A stretch of DNA of 43,487 nucleotides, from positions 1 to 43,487 of the forward strand of contig NZ_BPRD01000188.1 in the NCBI RefSeq assembly GCF_022179745.1, read 5' to 3'. Shown piece after piece: positions 9,627-20,114 of the stretch (its first letter is position 1; every line of letters begins with the position of its first letter). The notes under the pieces were generated by a model. It did no database searches. It had not been told where the DNA came from and worked only from the letters and a program-made list of their open reading frames with translations. This DNA comes from Methylorubrum podarium. Lineage in GTDB: Bacteria > Pseudomonadota > Alphaproteobacteria > Rhizobiales > Beijerinckiaceae. Made by a program: the position numbers and the translations under genes.

Positions 9627-9994
9627 CCGGCCTCGACCGTCTTCTCGCCGCCCTCGCGGCGCTCGCCGGAGGACTCGGCGTGGCAGCCAGCGCCGCCGCC
9701 GCGCATACCAGCGGCGGCGAGACGCTGAAGACCGCCGCGCAGTTTCTCCTCTTCCACGCCCCCGCCATCCTCGCCCTGACGGGCTTTGCCGCCGCCGGCT
9801 TGACGCGCGGCGCCCCCAGCCGCCTCGCCGCGGCGGCGATGCTCGTCGGGCTGGTGCTGTTCTCCGGCGACCTCGCGATGCGGGCGCTCGTCGGCCAAGC
9901 GCTGTTCCCGATGGCCGCGCCGGCGGGCGGGATTGTGCTGATGGCGGGTTGGCTGCTCGCGGCCATCGCCGTGCTGGTGCCGGCGCGGCGCTGA
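9623..9994 (+). CDS. DUF423 family small membrane protein
   Basis: A 123-residue hydrophobic protein starting at a GTG that overlaps the engB stop by four bases. It has four predicted membrane helices (roughly 8-30, 42-62, 68-90, 98-118) and a short [20 protein letters not shown] segment typical of DUF423 (YwdK-type) proteins. Function is unknown for the family. Translational coupling to engB is clear, but it need not mean a shared function. Confidence 0.8.
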   Translation: MTGLDRLLAALAALAGGLGVAASAAAAHTSGGETLKTAAQFLLFHAPAILALTGFAAAGLTRGAPSRLAAAAMLVGLVLFSGDLAMRALVGQALFPMAAPAGGIVLMAGWLLAAIAVLVPARR

Positions 9995-10028
9995 TCCGGC
10001 GATCCGGCCGAATCCGCAGGAGGGGCGC

Positions 10029-10616
10029 GTGCCGAGATCCTGGCTTCTGCTCGCCGCCTGCCTGGCCGCTTTCTCCGCCCACGCCGCCGAGATCGAGGAG
10101 AACGAGCCGCTGGTGATGCGGCTGATCTTCGAGGATTGCCTCGGCTACATCCGCCACGGCCGCACCCCGTTCGAGGGGCTCGCGACGCGGCCCGCCTCGC
10201 GGGACGCGATCGATCAGATTCCGTCCCGCGCGCCCGACCGGGACAAGGCGGTCGAACTGCTGTCGCCGCGCTACGTCGCCGCCTGGGGCCGGGATGCCCT
10301 GGGCCGGCACTGTCTCGTCCAGACCGTGTGGTCGGCCGAGCGCGACGGCTTGAAGGCACAGCTCGGCGTGCGGGCGAAGGGCTTCCTCCAGCGCGTCGAC
10401 GCCCGCGCCCGCAGCGAAGGGTTCACGGAATCCGGGATCGCGGATGCGTTCTCGCCGCTCGCGACGAGTTTCTGGTCGGACGGCGAGACCGGCCATGACA
10501 GCGGGCCTCGGCGTCCCGTCAGCTTCTCGCTGCTTGCCTCGAGCGGCGACGAGGCCCGCGGTCTCATGGATGCCGGGATCATCGCGATGGGCGGCCCGCC
10601 CCAGGGCCGCCCCTAG
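10029..10616 (+). CDS. Secreted protein of unknown function
   Basis: A 195-residue protein with a cleavable signal peptide (about 1-20, PRSWLLLAACLAAFSAHAAE). It starts at a GTG with AGGAGGGG upstream, 34 bases after the DUF423 gene. The mature part contains two cysteines (EDCLGYI and RHCLVQT), which could form a disulfide in the periplasm. I do not recognise a named domain. The coding end overlaps a perfect GC hairpin (10589-10612) at the convergence with the atoE-like gene. Confidence 0.75.
   Translation: MPRSWLLLAACLAAFSAHAAEIEENEPLVMRLIFEDCLGYIRHGRTPFEGLATRPASRDAIDQIPSRAPDRDKAVELLSPRYVAAWGRDALGRHCLVQTVWSAERDGLKAQLGVRAKGFLQRVDARARSEGFTESGIADAFSPLATSFWSDGETGHDSGPRRPVSFSLLASSGDEARGLMDAGIIAMGGPPQGRP
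10589..10612. terminator. GC hairpin between convergent genes, possible bidirectional terminator
   Basis: A perfect 9-bp stem (GGGCGGCCC and GGGCCGCCC) with a six-base loop sits at the 3' end of the secreted-protein gene, 12 bases before the end of the convergent atoE-like gene. It lacks a T tract, so its terminator role is uncertain. Confidence 0.35.
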
Positions 10617-10623
10617 GCGCGCC

Positions 10624-12060
10624 CTACGGCATCACCGGCGGGTGATATTCCAGCGTGAAGGCGAGCGCCCAGAGCAGGAACAGCACCACCGGCAGGTGGA
10701 CGATGAGCTGCAGGAAGCTGAAGCCGACGATGTCGCGGGCCTTCAATCCCAGAATGCCGAGCAGCGGCAGCATGAAGAACGGGTTGATCAGGTTCGGCAG
10801 GGCTTCGGCCGCGTTGTAGACCTGCACCGCCCAGCCGAGATGCACCTTCAGCTCGTTGGCCGCCTGCATCACGTAGGGCGCTTCCAGGAGCCACTTGCCG
10901 CCGCCCGAGGGGATGAAGAAGCCGAGCAGCGCCGAGTAGACGCCCATCGCGAGCGGGAAGCTCCCTTGCGTGTTCAGGGCGACGAAGGCGTGGGCGATCA
11001 CGTCCGACAGGCTGTGCCCGGCGGCGTTCTTGGCGCCCGTCAGGATCGCCGCGATGGCGGCGTAGAACGGGAACTGGATCAGGATGCCGGCGGTGGCCGG
11101 CACCGCCTTGCCGAGGGCGGCGAGGAAGCGCTTCGGCCGCCAGTGCAGGACGAGACCCGCCATCAGGAACAGGAAGTTGTAGGTGTTGAGGCTGGAGATC
11201 GCGATCATCCAGTCCTGGCGCGCGAATTCCTGGATCAGCCAGCCCGCCGCGAGCAGGCCGATCAGCACGGTCAGGACGGGGGCGTGCTCCAGCCACTCGC
11301 CGGGCTGCTTCGGCGGGGGCAGGCTCGTGTCCTCCTTCGACACGTCGACGCCGAGATCCTGGGCCGTCACCGCGGTCTCGCGGCCCGGCGCGGAGGCGAC
11401 CGCGATCACCGCCGAGAGCACGACGAGGATCGCGGTGATCAGCATGGACTGCCAGAGGAAGATCGTCTCGCTGAACGGGATCACGCCGGTGATCGGCAAG
11501 AGCCCCGGCGGCAGGCTCTTCGGGTTCGCCTGAAGCTGCGCCGCGGAGGAGGAAAGCCCCATCGCCCAGGTCGCCCCGAGGCCGAGATAGGCCGCCGCGC
11601 CGGCCGCCCGGTAATCCATCCGCAGATCCGGCCGCCGGGCGAGCGCCCGGGCGAGCAGGCCGCCGAAGATCAGGCTGAGGCCCCAGCTCAGGAGCGAGGA
11701 GAGCATGGTGGCGAGCGCCACGAAGCCGATGGCGCCGCGCCCGGTCTTGGGCACCAGCGCCAGGCGGTCGATCAGCGCCTGGACGGGCGCGGAGGTCGCC
11801 ACCACGTAGCCGCCGATGGTGACGAAGACCATCTGCATGGTGAAGGGGATCAGGCTCCAGAAGCCGTCGCCGAAGCTCTTCGTCACCGCCTGGACCGGCG
11901 CGCCGTTCAGGAGCGCCGCGCCCGCCACGATGACGACGGCGATGGCCACGAACACGAAGGCGTCCGGGAACCACTTCTCGGCCCAATCGGTGAAGCGGAG
12001 GGCGAGCCGGGCGAGCGGCTTCTCCTCGGTCCGGCTGCGGGGCTCTGCGGGCGCATCCAT
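10624..12060 (-). CDS. atoE: AtoE-type short-chain fatty acid transporter
   Basis: About 478 residues with roughly 12 membrane helices. It matches the AtoE/short-chain fatty acid transporter family along its length: FTDWAEKWFPDAFVFVAIAVV at the start, then the Ser/Gly-rich FFIPSGGGKWLLEAPYV loop and YNAAEALPNLINPFFMLPLL near the end. Members take up short-chain acids such as acetoacetate or butyrate. The frame is open to a TTG at 12135, but the ATG at 12060 has GAGGAG nine bases upstream. No fatty-acid degradation genes are adjacent, so the substrate is inferred from family only. Confidence 0.85.
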   Translation of the reverse strand: MDAPAEPRSRTEEKPLARLALRFTDWAEKWFPDAFVFVAIAVVIVAGAALLNGAPVQAVTKSFGDGFWSLIPFTMQMVFVTIGGYVVATSAPVQALIDRLALVPKTGRGAIGFVALATMLSSLLSWGLSLIFGGLLARALARRPDLRMDYRAAGAAAYLGLGATWAMGLSSSAAQLQANPKSLPPGLLPITGVIPFSETIFLWQSMLITAILVVLSAVIAVASAPGRETAVTAQDLGVDVSKEDTSLPPPKQPGEWLEHAPVLTVLIGLLAAGWLIQEFARQDWMIAISSLNTYNFLFLMAGLVLHWRPKRFLAALGKAVPATAGILIQFPFYAAIAAILTGAKNAAGHSLSDVIAHAFVALNTQGSFPLAMGVYSALLGFFIPSGGGKWLLEAPYVMQAANELKVHLGWAVQVYNAAEALPNLINPFFMLPLLGILGLKARDIVGFSFLQLIVHLPVVLFLLWALAFTLEYHPPVMP

Positions 12061-12253
12061 CGGCGTCGGCTCCTCATCCGCGGCGCGAACCCCCGCGGCT
12101 GCCTCCGTTAGAGAGGGAGCCGCCGCCCGGTTCAAGCAGGTCCGGTGACGAAACCTCAGCGCTCACAGAAATCGAGGTTCGCCGGCCCGGCCGGCAGGCG
12201 CGCCGCATCGCAGGTCTCGCGGTGGGGCGTAAGGCCCGAGTCGCCTCGGACGG

Positions 12254-12931
12254 TCAAGCCTGGGCCGGCACCCGCAGGAATTCCAGGGCGGGCCCCTGCG
12301 CGTTCGAGAACACGCCCGCGGTCAGGGCGTTGCCGTAGACCGCGCCGGTGTCGAGATTGGTGCGGAAACGGCGGCAATCCGGGCCGCCGCGGGTCCGCGG
12401 CGTGTGGCCGTGGACCACGTGGCGGCCGAAATCGTGATCCTCGGACAGGAACGGCTCCCGGATCCAGAGCCGGTTGTGCGGATCGGGGTCCGGCACCTCG
12501 GATTCCGGGCGGAAGCCGGCATGGACGTACCAGCGCTGCGCGTCCGCGTGCAGGGTCGGCAGGGCCTCGATCCAGTCGAGCACCTCGCCGGGCAGTTCCT
12601 CCGGCCCGGAGACGCCGAACGAGGCGAGCGCCTCGGCGCCGCCGTTGTAGACCCAGTGGTCGAGGGCGCCGGGCTCGCGCAGGCTCTTCAGCAGCATCTC
12701 CTCGTGGTTGCCCATCAGGCAGACCACGTCGTCCGGCTCGCGCCATTGCAGGCGGCGCAGGGTCTCGATCACCCGCGCGCTGTCGGGACCGCGATCGATG
12801 TAGTCGCCGAGGAACACGAGTTTCTTCGCGCCTCCGGCCGCGTGGGACTCGATGCGTTCCAGCATACGGTCGAGGAGGTCGGCACAGCCGTGGATGTCGC
12901 CGATGGCGTAGGTGAGCGTTTCGGTCGTCAT
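12254..12931 (-). CDS. Metallophosphoesterase, PPP-type serine/threonine phosphatase
   Basis: A 225-residue enzyme with the full PPP signature: GDIHGC (12-17), GDYIDRGPDS (about 45-54), GNHEEML (about 77-83) and HGHTP near 170. These bind two metal ions and the phosphate. Bacterial members act on phosphoproteins (PphA/PrpE-like) or on diadenosine tetraphosphate; the compact length favours the former. The frame is open upstream to 13078, but the ATG at 12931 gives a normal family start immediately before YAIGDIHG. It ends head-to-tail with the toxin-antitoxin pair and may share readthrough from it. Confidence 0.88.
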   Translation of the reverse strand: MTTETLTYAIGDIHGCADLLDRMLERIESHAAGGAKKLVFLGDYIDRGPDSARVIETLRRLQWREPDDVVCLMGNHEEMLLKSLREPGALDHWVYNGGAEALASFGVSGPEELPGEVLDWIEALPTLHADAQRWYVHAGFRPESEVPDPDPHNRLWIREPFLSEDHDFGRHVVHGHTPRTRGGPDCRRFRTNLDTGAVYGNALTAGVFSNAQGPALEFLRVPAQA

Positions 12932-13049
12932 GGGCGCGGTTGCCAGTTCGTCGTTCTCACGCGGCTTTCCTGGAGAGACGCTCCGTTCCCCACAGGCCAT
13001 CCGATCGACGCCGCCGGTTGCATGAAAATCAGTTCCGCCACTCGCCCTC

Positions 13050-13580
13050 TCAACCGAACGCCGCGAGCACCGTTTCAATCGGCAGGAACAGCGTGCGGCT
13101 GTCCTCAGGATATTCGATGAACTCGGCGCAGTTCAAATAGAAGCGTCTGGCCGCATCATCCTTGGCATGAACCAGCACCGCTGCGATGCCGATGCTCTGG
13201 GACGCCAACGCGATGCGGCGTAGCGCGTCGGCCAGGATGTCGGCGCCGAGCCCTCGACCCGCGCACTCACGGGTGACAGCCAGCCGGCCGATCACCGAGA
13301 CCGGGATCGTATCGGGCGCATTGCGGCGCAGCTTTCCCGGTGCGTCGTTGCGCGCGACCGACCCCGCCGAGATGCAGTAATAGGCGACGACCCGGTTGTC
13401 CTCGCAGACGACATAGGTGCGCGAGAACCGGCTTTCATTCTTTAGCGCCCGATGCCTGAGCCAGTCGTCGAGGGTCGGCTCACTGCAATCGAAAGCGGAC
13501 AGATCGTGCTGGGCGCTGAGTGGAACGGGTGGCGAGAGAGGCGATCCGGGACGTTCCGGTCCCCCGGCTATTTCTGCCAT
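13050..13580 (-). CDS. tacT: GNAT acetyltransferase toxin (TacT/AtaT type)
   Basis: A 176-residue GNAT-fold N-acetyltransferase. The acetyl-CoA loop is RECAGRGLGADIL (about 98-110), and the tail LNCAEFIEYPEDSRTLFLPI is typical of GNAT toxins paired with DUF1778 antitoxins. Known members acetylate the amino group of charged tRNAs and block translation. The gene overlaps the antitoxin gene by 13 bases (13568-13580), the usual coupled arrangement. An internal GTG or ATG start is possible because the first 20 residues (MAEIAGGPERPG) look poorly conserved. Type and target are inferred from family; the symbol is by analogy. Confidence 0.82.
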   Translation of the reverse strand: MAEIAGGPERPGSPLSPPVPLSAQHDLSAFDCSEPTLDDWLRHRALKNESRFSRTYVVCEDNRVVAYYCISAGSVARNDAPGKLRRNAPDTIPVSVIGRLAVTRECAGRGLGADILADALRRIALASQSIGIAAVLVHAKDDAARRFYLNCAEFIEYPEDSRTLFLPIETVLAAFG

Positions 13581-13906
13581 GCCGGAACACGACGAAGCAG
13601 CGACCGAAGCTTCACTCCGGGCGCAGGCGGATTGTCGAGCGCGTGCATGAAGGCATCGTAGCGATCGGGATCGAGCCTGAACAATCGCTGGTCGAGCAGC
13701 ACGTCGATCGCGTGCCGCCGGGCCGTCTCGACCATGAACTCGGTCCGCGTCTTGCCGAGGGCGGCGGCCGCCTCGTCGATCAACTGGCGGGTCTGCGATT
13801 CGATGCGCAGGTTGATGCTGCCCTTGGGGTCGGACGCAGGAGACCGCTCCGCAACGGCGACAGAGGCGGCAACGCCGTGCGACGAGGGTTCGCGATCCTT
13901 CGGCAT
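13568..13906 (-). CDS. tacA: DUF1778 ribbon-helix-helix antitoxin (TacA type)
   Basis: A 112-residue protein. An unstructured N-terminus (1-28) precedes a ribbon-helix-helix DNA-binding domain (about 29-70: INLRIESQTRQLIDEAAAAL followed by GKTRTEFMVETA) and a C-terminal toxin-binding segment (about 75-112). It should repress its own promoter and neutralise the GNAT toxin encoded downstream. The ATG at 13906 is used. Upstream, CGTCAAC occurs twice as a direct repeat (13936-13942 and 13965-13971) and could be the operator. The N-terminal extension is longer than in typical 90-residue relatives. Confidence 0.85.
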   Translation of the reverse strand: MPKDREPSSHGVAASVAVAERSPASDPKGSINLRIESQTRQLIDEAAAALGKTRTEFMVETARRHAIDVLLDQRLFRLDPDRYDAFMHALDNPPAPGVKLRSLLRRVPAWQK

Positions 13907-14049
13907 GACCTGAACATGGCGCGCCGTATAGACAACGTCAACACGATGCGCGGGCGACGGCAGTCGTCAACTCGTGAAGCAGAACGGCTGAGCCACACCA
14001 TCCGGCATGGCCCAGCCCATTTCATTGAGCGAGCCCGAAAGCTCCTGCG

Positions 14050-16674
<2,625 letters not shown>

Positions 16675-16804
16675 GCGTGTTGCCCTTCCCCGGACCGGAT
16701 TGTCTTCCGCCCGCTCACGCGGCACGGAGCCTCCGATGCGTTGCCCCGCGGGGTCAGCCCCGCCGGGACACCGGCGCTGTCTTGAGAGCCGCCGGCAGGA
16801 CTGA

Positions 16805-16832
16805 TCTGGTGTTGCGTTTACGTAACACAAGG
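16805..16832 (-). promoter_or_regulatory. Candidate sigma-32 heat-shock promoter of clpB, with a dyad in the spacer
   Basis: Read on the minus strand, CCCCCTTG (CTTG at 16832-16829), an 18-base spacer and CCAGAT (16810-16805) resemble the alphaproteobacterial heat-shock pattern of CTTG, 17-18 bases and a C-rich -10. The spacer coincides with a 20-bp imperfect palindrome, GTGTTGCGTT/TACGTAACAC (16810-16829). The predicted leader is about 120 bases. Confidence 0.45.
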
Positions 16833-16890
16833 GGGAGAGCGCGGCCGAATCGCAGGTCATTCGGGACCGTTCCGCCGGCCCCGCCGCGGG

Positions 16891-17688
16891 TCAGCCGGCG
16901 GCGGCCTCGGTCGGTGAGGTCACCGCCATCCGGTCGCCGACCGCGATGGCGCCGTCGGTGAGCACTTCGAGGTAGATGCCGAGATCGACGTGACCGAAAT
17001 GCCGCTTGAGCGCCTTCGGCAGATGGGTGTCGCGCGCGGCGGTCTCCGGATTGACGTCGACGGCGGCGCAGCGCGGCGTGCGGGCGAGCCCCCGCAGGCG
17101 CAAGGCTCCGATGGTCACCTCCCGATCGACCCAATCCATCTCGGCCCAGGGCTCCAGCCCGTCGACGTAGATGTTGGCGCGGAAGCGCAGGGGGTGGATC
17201 GTCCGGCCCGTCCGCTCCTCCAGGGCGCGGACCGAGGCGAGATTGATGAGCGAGACCGCGCGCATGAAGGCCGGCGAGATCACGCTGCCGTCGGTGAATT
17301 TGTGATCCGCCGCCCGCACGAGGCGCGGCCGCCCCTTGGCGGCAGGGCCGACATACGCCTCGAAGAAGCGCTCGACGGCTTCGCGCCCCGCCGCACGGGT
17401 CAGATCCTCGCTGAGCACCGTCTCACCGTCGCGCGTGACCGTGAGATGTCCGGTCTCCGGATCGAACCGCGTCGAGAGCGCCGCCAGCACCTCGTTGTTG
17501 CGCAGCATCAGGAAGAAGCCCTTGTCGAGCGGCTCGGGATTCTGCGGATCGAAGGCCGTGGTGCCGAGGGCCAGGGCATATTCGCGGTCGAAGGCGAGGC
17601 CGGAGGCGCGGGCCAGGCTCAGCGCGGGAAGCGGCTCGGCCGAGAGCCCCTTGACGGGATATCGGTAGAGCGCGGTGACTTCGGCCAT
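16891..17688 (-). CDS. MOSC domain protein (copy 1)
   Basis: A 265-residue protein: an N-terminal MOSC_N beta-barrel domain (about 1-115, starting VTALYRYPVKGLS) and a C-terminal MOSC domain (about 120-260) with LRFRANIYVDGLEPWAE and RTPRCAAVDVNPET. The Cys in RTPRCAAVDV is the conserved MOSC cysteine that can ligate molybdenum or carry sulfur. MOSC proteins take part in molybdenum-cofactor sulfuration or are molybdoenzymes themselves (YcbX, mARC). The ATG at 17688 has AGGAGG upstream. It is divergent from a paralogue at 17825; the two share the YRYPVKGLS start and the RT.RCAA.(D/N)V motif. Confidence 0.85.
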   Translation of the reverse strand: MAEVTALYRYPVKGLSAEPLPALSLARASGLAFDREYALALGTTAFDPQNPEPLDKGFFLMLRNNEVLAALSTRFDPETGHLTVTRDGETVLSEDLTRAAGREAVERFFEAYVGPAAKGRPRLVRAADHKFTDGSVISPAFMRAVSLINLASVRALEERTGRTIHPLRFRANIYVDGLEPWAEMDWVDREVTIGALRLRGLARTPRCAAVDVNPETAARDTHLPKALKRHFGHVDLGIYLEVLTDGAIAVGDRMAVTSPTEAAAG

Positions 17689-17824
17689 CTGTCTTCATCC
17701 TCCTGACGGAGGCGGCACGCTGACCGAGACCGCGGCCGCGGACCATGCGGAATTCTCCGTAGACGGCGCGTGTCTCGTGCGGGACCGGTTGCAAACGGCA
17801 CGGGCCCGGTCGTAGCGATGCGGC

Positions 17825-18604
17825 ATGAGCCAGACGCCCGACATCCGCATCGCCGCCCTCTACCGCTATCCGGTCAAGGGGCTCTCGCCCGAGGCGTTGG
17901 AGGCGGCGGAGCTGGAGACCAGCGGCTACTTTCCGGGCGACCGGCTCTACGCCATCGAGAACGGCCCGTCCGGCTTCAACGAGACCGTGCCGCGCCACCT
18001 GCCCAAGGTCGCCTACCTGATGCTGATGCGCAACGAGGCGCTGGCGCGGCTGCGCACCCGCTTCGACAACGCCACGCATCGCCTCACCGTCGAGGAGAAC
18101 GGCGCGCCGGCGGTGGACGCGGATCTGAGCACCGCGGAGGGCCGGGAGGCGCTCGCCGACTTCATGAAGGGGTTCCTGCCGCAGGAGCTGCGCGGCGCGC
18201 CGCGGGTGCTGGCGGCGGCGCCCGGCTACCGCTTCACCGATTCGCGCACCGGCTACGTCTCGCTCATCAACCGGGCGAGCGTGGCGGCGACCGAGGATCT
18301 CGTCGGCGCTCCCGTCGATCCCCTGCGCTTCCGCGGCAATCTCTATCTCGACGGGCTGGCGCCCTGGGCCGAACTCGACATGGTCGGCCGGGTGCTGGAG
18401 GCGGAGGGCGGCGTCCGGCTGAAGGTCACCAGCCGGACCGTGCGGTGCGCAGCCACGAACGTCGATCCGCAGACCGGCCTGCGCGACCTGTCGATCCCGA
18501 AGGCGCTGATGGAGGGTCTCGGCCACGCCGATTGCGGCGTCTACGCCGAGGTCCTGGCCGGCGGCCCGCTGCGGGCGGGCGACGGGCTGCGGGTGATCGG
18601 CTGA
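17825..18604 (+). CDS. MOSC domain protein (copy 2)
   Basis: A 259-residue paralogue of the divergent neighbour, with the same two-domain layout. It has ALYRYPVKGLSPEALEAAEL at the start, LRFRGNLYLDGLAPWAEL in the MOSC domain and the conserved Cys in RTVRCAATNVDP. It differs in lacking the (F)DPQNPEPLDKG loop of copy 1 and in several charged positions, so the copies are old or fast-diverging. The 136-base gap between the two starts holds both promoters. A molybdenum-cofactor or reductase-partner role is inferred from the family. It is convergent with the 74-residue gene, whose end is 22 bases away. Confidence 0.85.
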   Translation: MSQTPDIRIAALYRYPVKGLSPEALEAAELETSGYFPGDRLYAIENGPSGFNETVPRHLPKVAYLMLMRNEALARLRTRFDNATHRLTVEENGAPAVDADLSTAEGREALADFMKGFLPQELRGAPRVLAAAPGYRFTDSRTGYVSLINRASVAATEDLVGAPVDPLRFRGNLYLDGLAPWAELDMVGRVLEAEGGVRLKVTSRTVRCAATNVDPQTGLRDLSIPKALMEGLGHADCGVYAEVLAGGPLRAGDGLRVIG

Positions 18605-18605
18605 G

Positions 18606-18640
18606 GCGGGGTCAGCGCTTGCGGGGTCAACGCTTGCGGG
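18606..18640. repeat. 15-bp tandem duplication at the end of the 74-residue gene
   Basis: GCGGGGTCAGCGCTT (18606-18620) is repeated as GCGGGGTCAACGCTT (18621-18635), followed by GCGGG. Because the unit is five codons, the stop codon of the minus-strand gene (18629-18627) is duplicated in frame. Confidence 0.75.
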
Positions 18641-18851
18641 CTTGGGCGCGGGCCGTGAGCCAGAGCGGCTCGGGCTCGGCGCAGGGCAGGAGCGCCGCCA
18701 CCGCGTCGAGATCGACCGCGTAGTTCTCCGTGAGCTGCCGCCACACGTCCGCCGAGGAGCCCGCGCCCCGACCCAAGCGCTCGACGACGCGCGCGAGCAG
18801 GCCGGGATGGGTGAGGCTGGGACGCGGCGTCACCAGATCGGCGTTCAGCAT
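18627..18851 (-). CDS. Small protein of unknown function, possibly CtrA-controlled
   Basis: A 74-residue protein starting MLNADLVTPRPSLTHPGLLA. A longer frame reaches 18959, but the ATG at 18851 has AAGGGGG upstream. It is predicted to be soluble and helical, has one Cys (LLPCAEP) and a basic tail (RAQARKR). No domain is recognised. Its start lies 45 bases from a perfect TTAA-N7-TTAA CtrA box (18896-18910), and in its orientation the second half-site reads TTAACCAT, the full Caulobacter half-site consensus. This suggests a cell-cycle-regulated gene. That it is a gene at all rests on the ribosome binding site, the promoter and a plausible composition. Confidence 0.65.
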   Translation of the reverse strand: MLNADLVTPRPSLTHPGLLARVVERLGRGAGSSADVWRQLTENYAVDLDAVAALLPCAEPEPLWLTARAQARKR

Positions 18852-18895
18852 GATCGGCCCCCTTCGTTCGATGGGCCGATGATTGATGAAGATGG

Positions 18896-18910
18896 TTAAT
18901 GCCGGATTAA
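18896..18910. promoter_or_regulatory. Perfect CtrA box between the 74-residue gene and argB
   Basis: TTAATGCCGGATTAA is an exact TTAA-N7-TTAA motif. Toward the 74-residue gene it reads into TTAACCAT. Toward argB, TATAGA (18926-18931) is centred 25 bases from the box centre, the expected distance for a -10 when the box covers the -35. It could therefore act on either or both sides. Confidence 0.6.
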
Positions 18911-19129
18911 CTTCTTCGGCCAAATCTATAGAGGCGCGTGCGCGATCGCCGGGTTTCAACCTGAGGGTCGTGACGATCGCCGCCGGATCTGCGCCGGGGC
19001 GGCGATCTCCCCCTTCGCGCGACCGCCATCGCAGAATCGCGAGCAGGCGATGTCTTCGCTCCGCACGAAGCCTGCGCTAGAACCCCGCCGAATCCGCCCC
19101 CGACTCAGCAGAGAGCCAGGACGACCGCG

Positions 19130-20026
19130 ATGACCGATCCGCTGCCGAACGTGCATGTGCGCGCCGAGATCCTGACCCAGGCGCTGCCGCACATGCAGCG
19201 CTACGATCAGGAGATCGTGGTCATCAAGTACGGCGGCCACGCCATGGGCGATCCGGCGGCGGCGGAGGACTTCGCCGAGGACATCGTGCTGCTCGAACAG
19301 TCCGGGCTGAAGCCGATCGTCGTGCACGGCGGCGGGCCGCAGATCGGCAAGATGCTGGCCCGGCTCGGCATCGAGTCGGAGTTCCGCGGCGGCCTTCGCG
19401 TCACCGACGAGGCCACCGTCGAGGTGGTCGAGATGGTGCTCGCCGGCTCGATCAACAAGCAGATCGTCGGCTGGATCGCCGCCGAGGGCGGCCGGGCGAT
19501 CGGCCTGTGCGGCAAGGACGGCAACATGGTCCGCGCCAAGCGGGCGCTGCGCACGATCAAGGACCCCGACAGCAACATCGAGCAGGCGATCGATCTCGGC
19601 CTCGTCGGCGAGCCCGAGCATGTCGAGCGCGGCGTGCTCGACGCGGTGCTGAAGGCCGAGCTGATCCCGGTGCTGGCCCCCGTCGCCTACGGCGAGGACG
19701 GCAAGACCTACAACGTCAACGCCGACACCTTCGCCGGCGCCATCGCCGGGGCGCTGCGGGCCAAGCGCCTGCTGCTCCTGACCGACGTGCCGGGCGTGCT
19801 CGACAAGGACAAGAACCTGATCCAGGAGCTCTCGGTGGAGGATTGCCGGCGCCTGATCGCCGACGGCACCATCACGGGCGGCATGATCCCGAAGGTCGAG
19901 ACCTGCATCTACGCCCTCGAACAGGGCGTGGAGGCGGTGGTCATCCTCAACGGCAAGGTCGCGCACGCGGCGCTGCTCGAGCTGTTCACCGATTTCGGTG
20001 CGGGCACCCTGATCCGGCGCACCTGA
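19130..20026 (+). CDS. argB: Acetylglutamate kinase
   Basis: A 298-residue amino-acid kinase-fold enzyme that phosphorylates N-acetyl-L-glutamate, the second step of arginine synthesis. The phosphate-binding [10 protein letters not shown] near residue 27 and [10 protein letters not shown] near 66, and the C-terminal [10 protein letters not shown], are characteristic. The long N-terminal helix preceding them (residues 8-22) is typical of the arginine-sensitive hexameric type, so feedback control by arginine is expected. The ATG at 19130 has AGGA upstream. A strong terminator follows (20064-20098). In related genomes argB usually follows engB directly. Confidence 0.95.
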   Translation: MTDPLPNVHVRAEILTQALPHMQRYDQEIVVIKYGGHAMGDPAAAEDFAEDIVLLEQSGLKPIVVHGGGPQIGKMLARLGIESEFRGGLRVTDEATVEVVEMVLAGSINKQIVGWIAAEGGRAIGLCGKDGNMVRAKRALRTIKDPDSNIEQAIDLGLVGEPEHVERGVLDAVLKAELIPVLAPVAYGEDGKTYNVNADTFAGAIAGALRAKRLLLLTDVPGVLDKDKNLIQELSVEDCRRLIADGTITGGMIPKVETCIYALEQGVEAVVILNGKVAHAALLELFTDFGAGTLIRRT

Positions 20027-20063
20027 CGGCAGCGCTTCCCTGAGGCGCGCGAACGCCTACATT

Positions 20064-20098
20064 ACGGGACGGGGCATCCCCGTCCCGTTTCCCCTTTC
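20064..20098 (+). terminator. Rho-independent terminator of argB
   Basis: A perfect 11-bp stem (ACGGGACGGGG at 20064-20074, CCCCGTCCCGT at 20078-20088) with a CAT loop is followed by TT, four Cs and TTT. It starts 38 bases after the argB stop. It also separates argB from the nucleotidase gene, although that start lies only 17 bases further on. Confidence 0.8.
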
Positions 20099-20114
20099 AA
20101 GCGTCACCTTTCCC

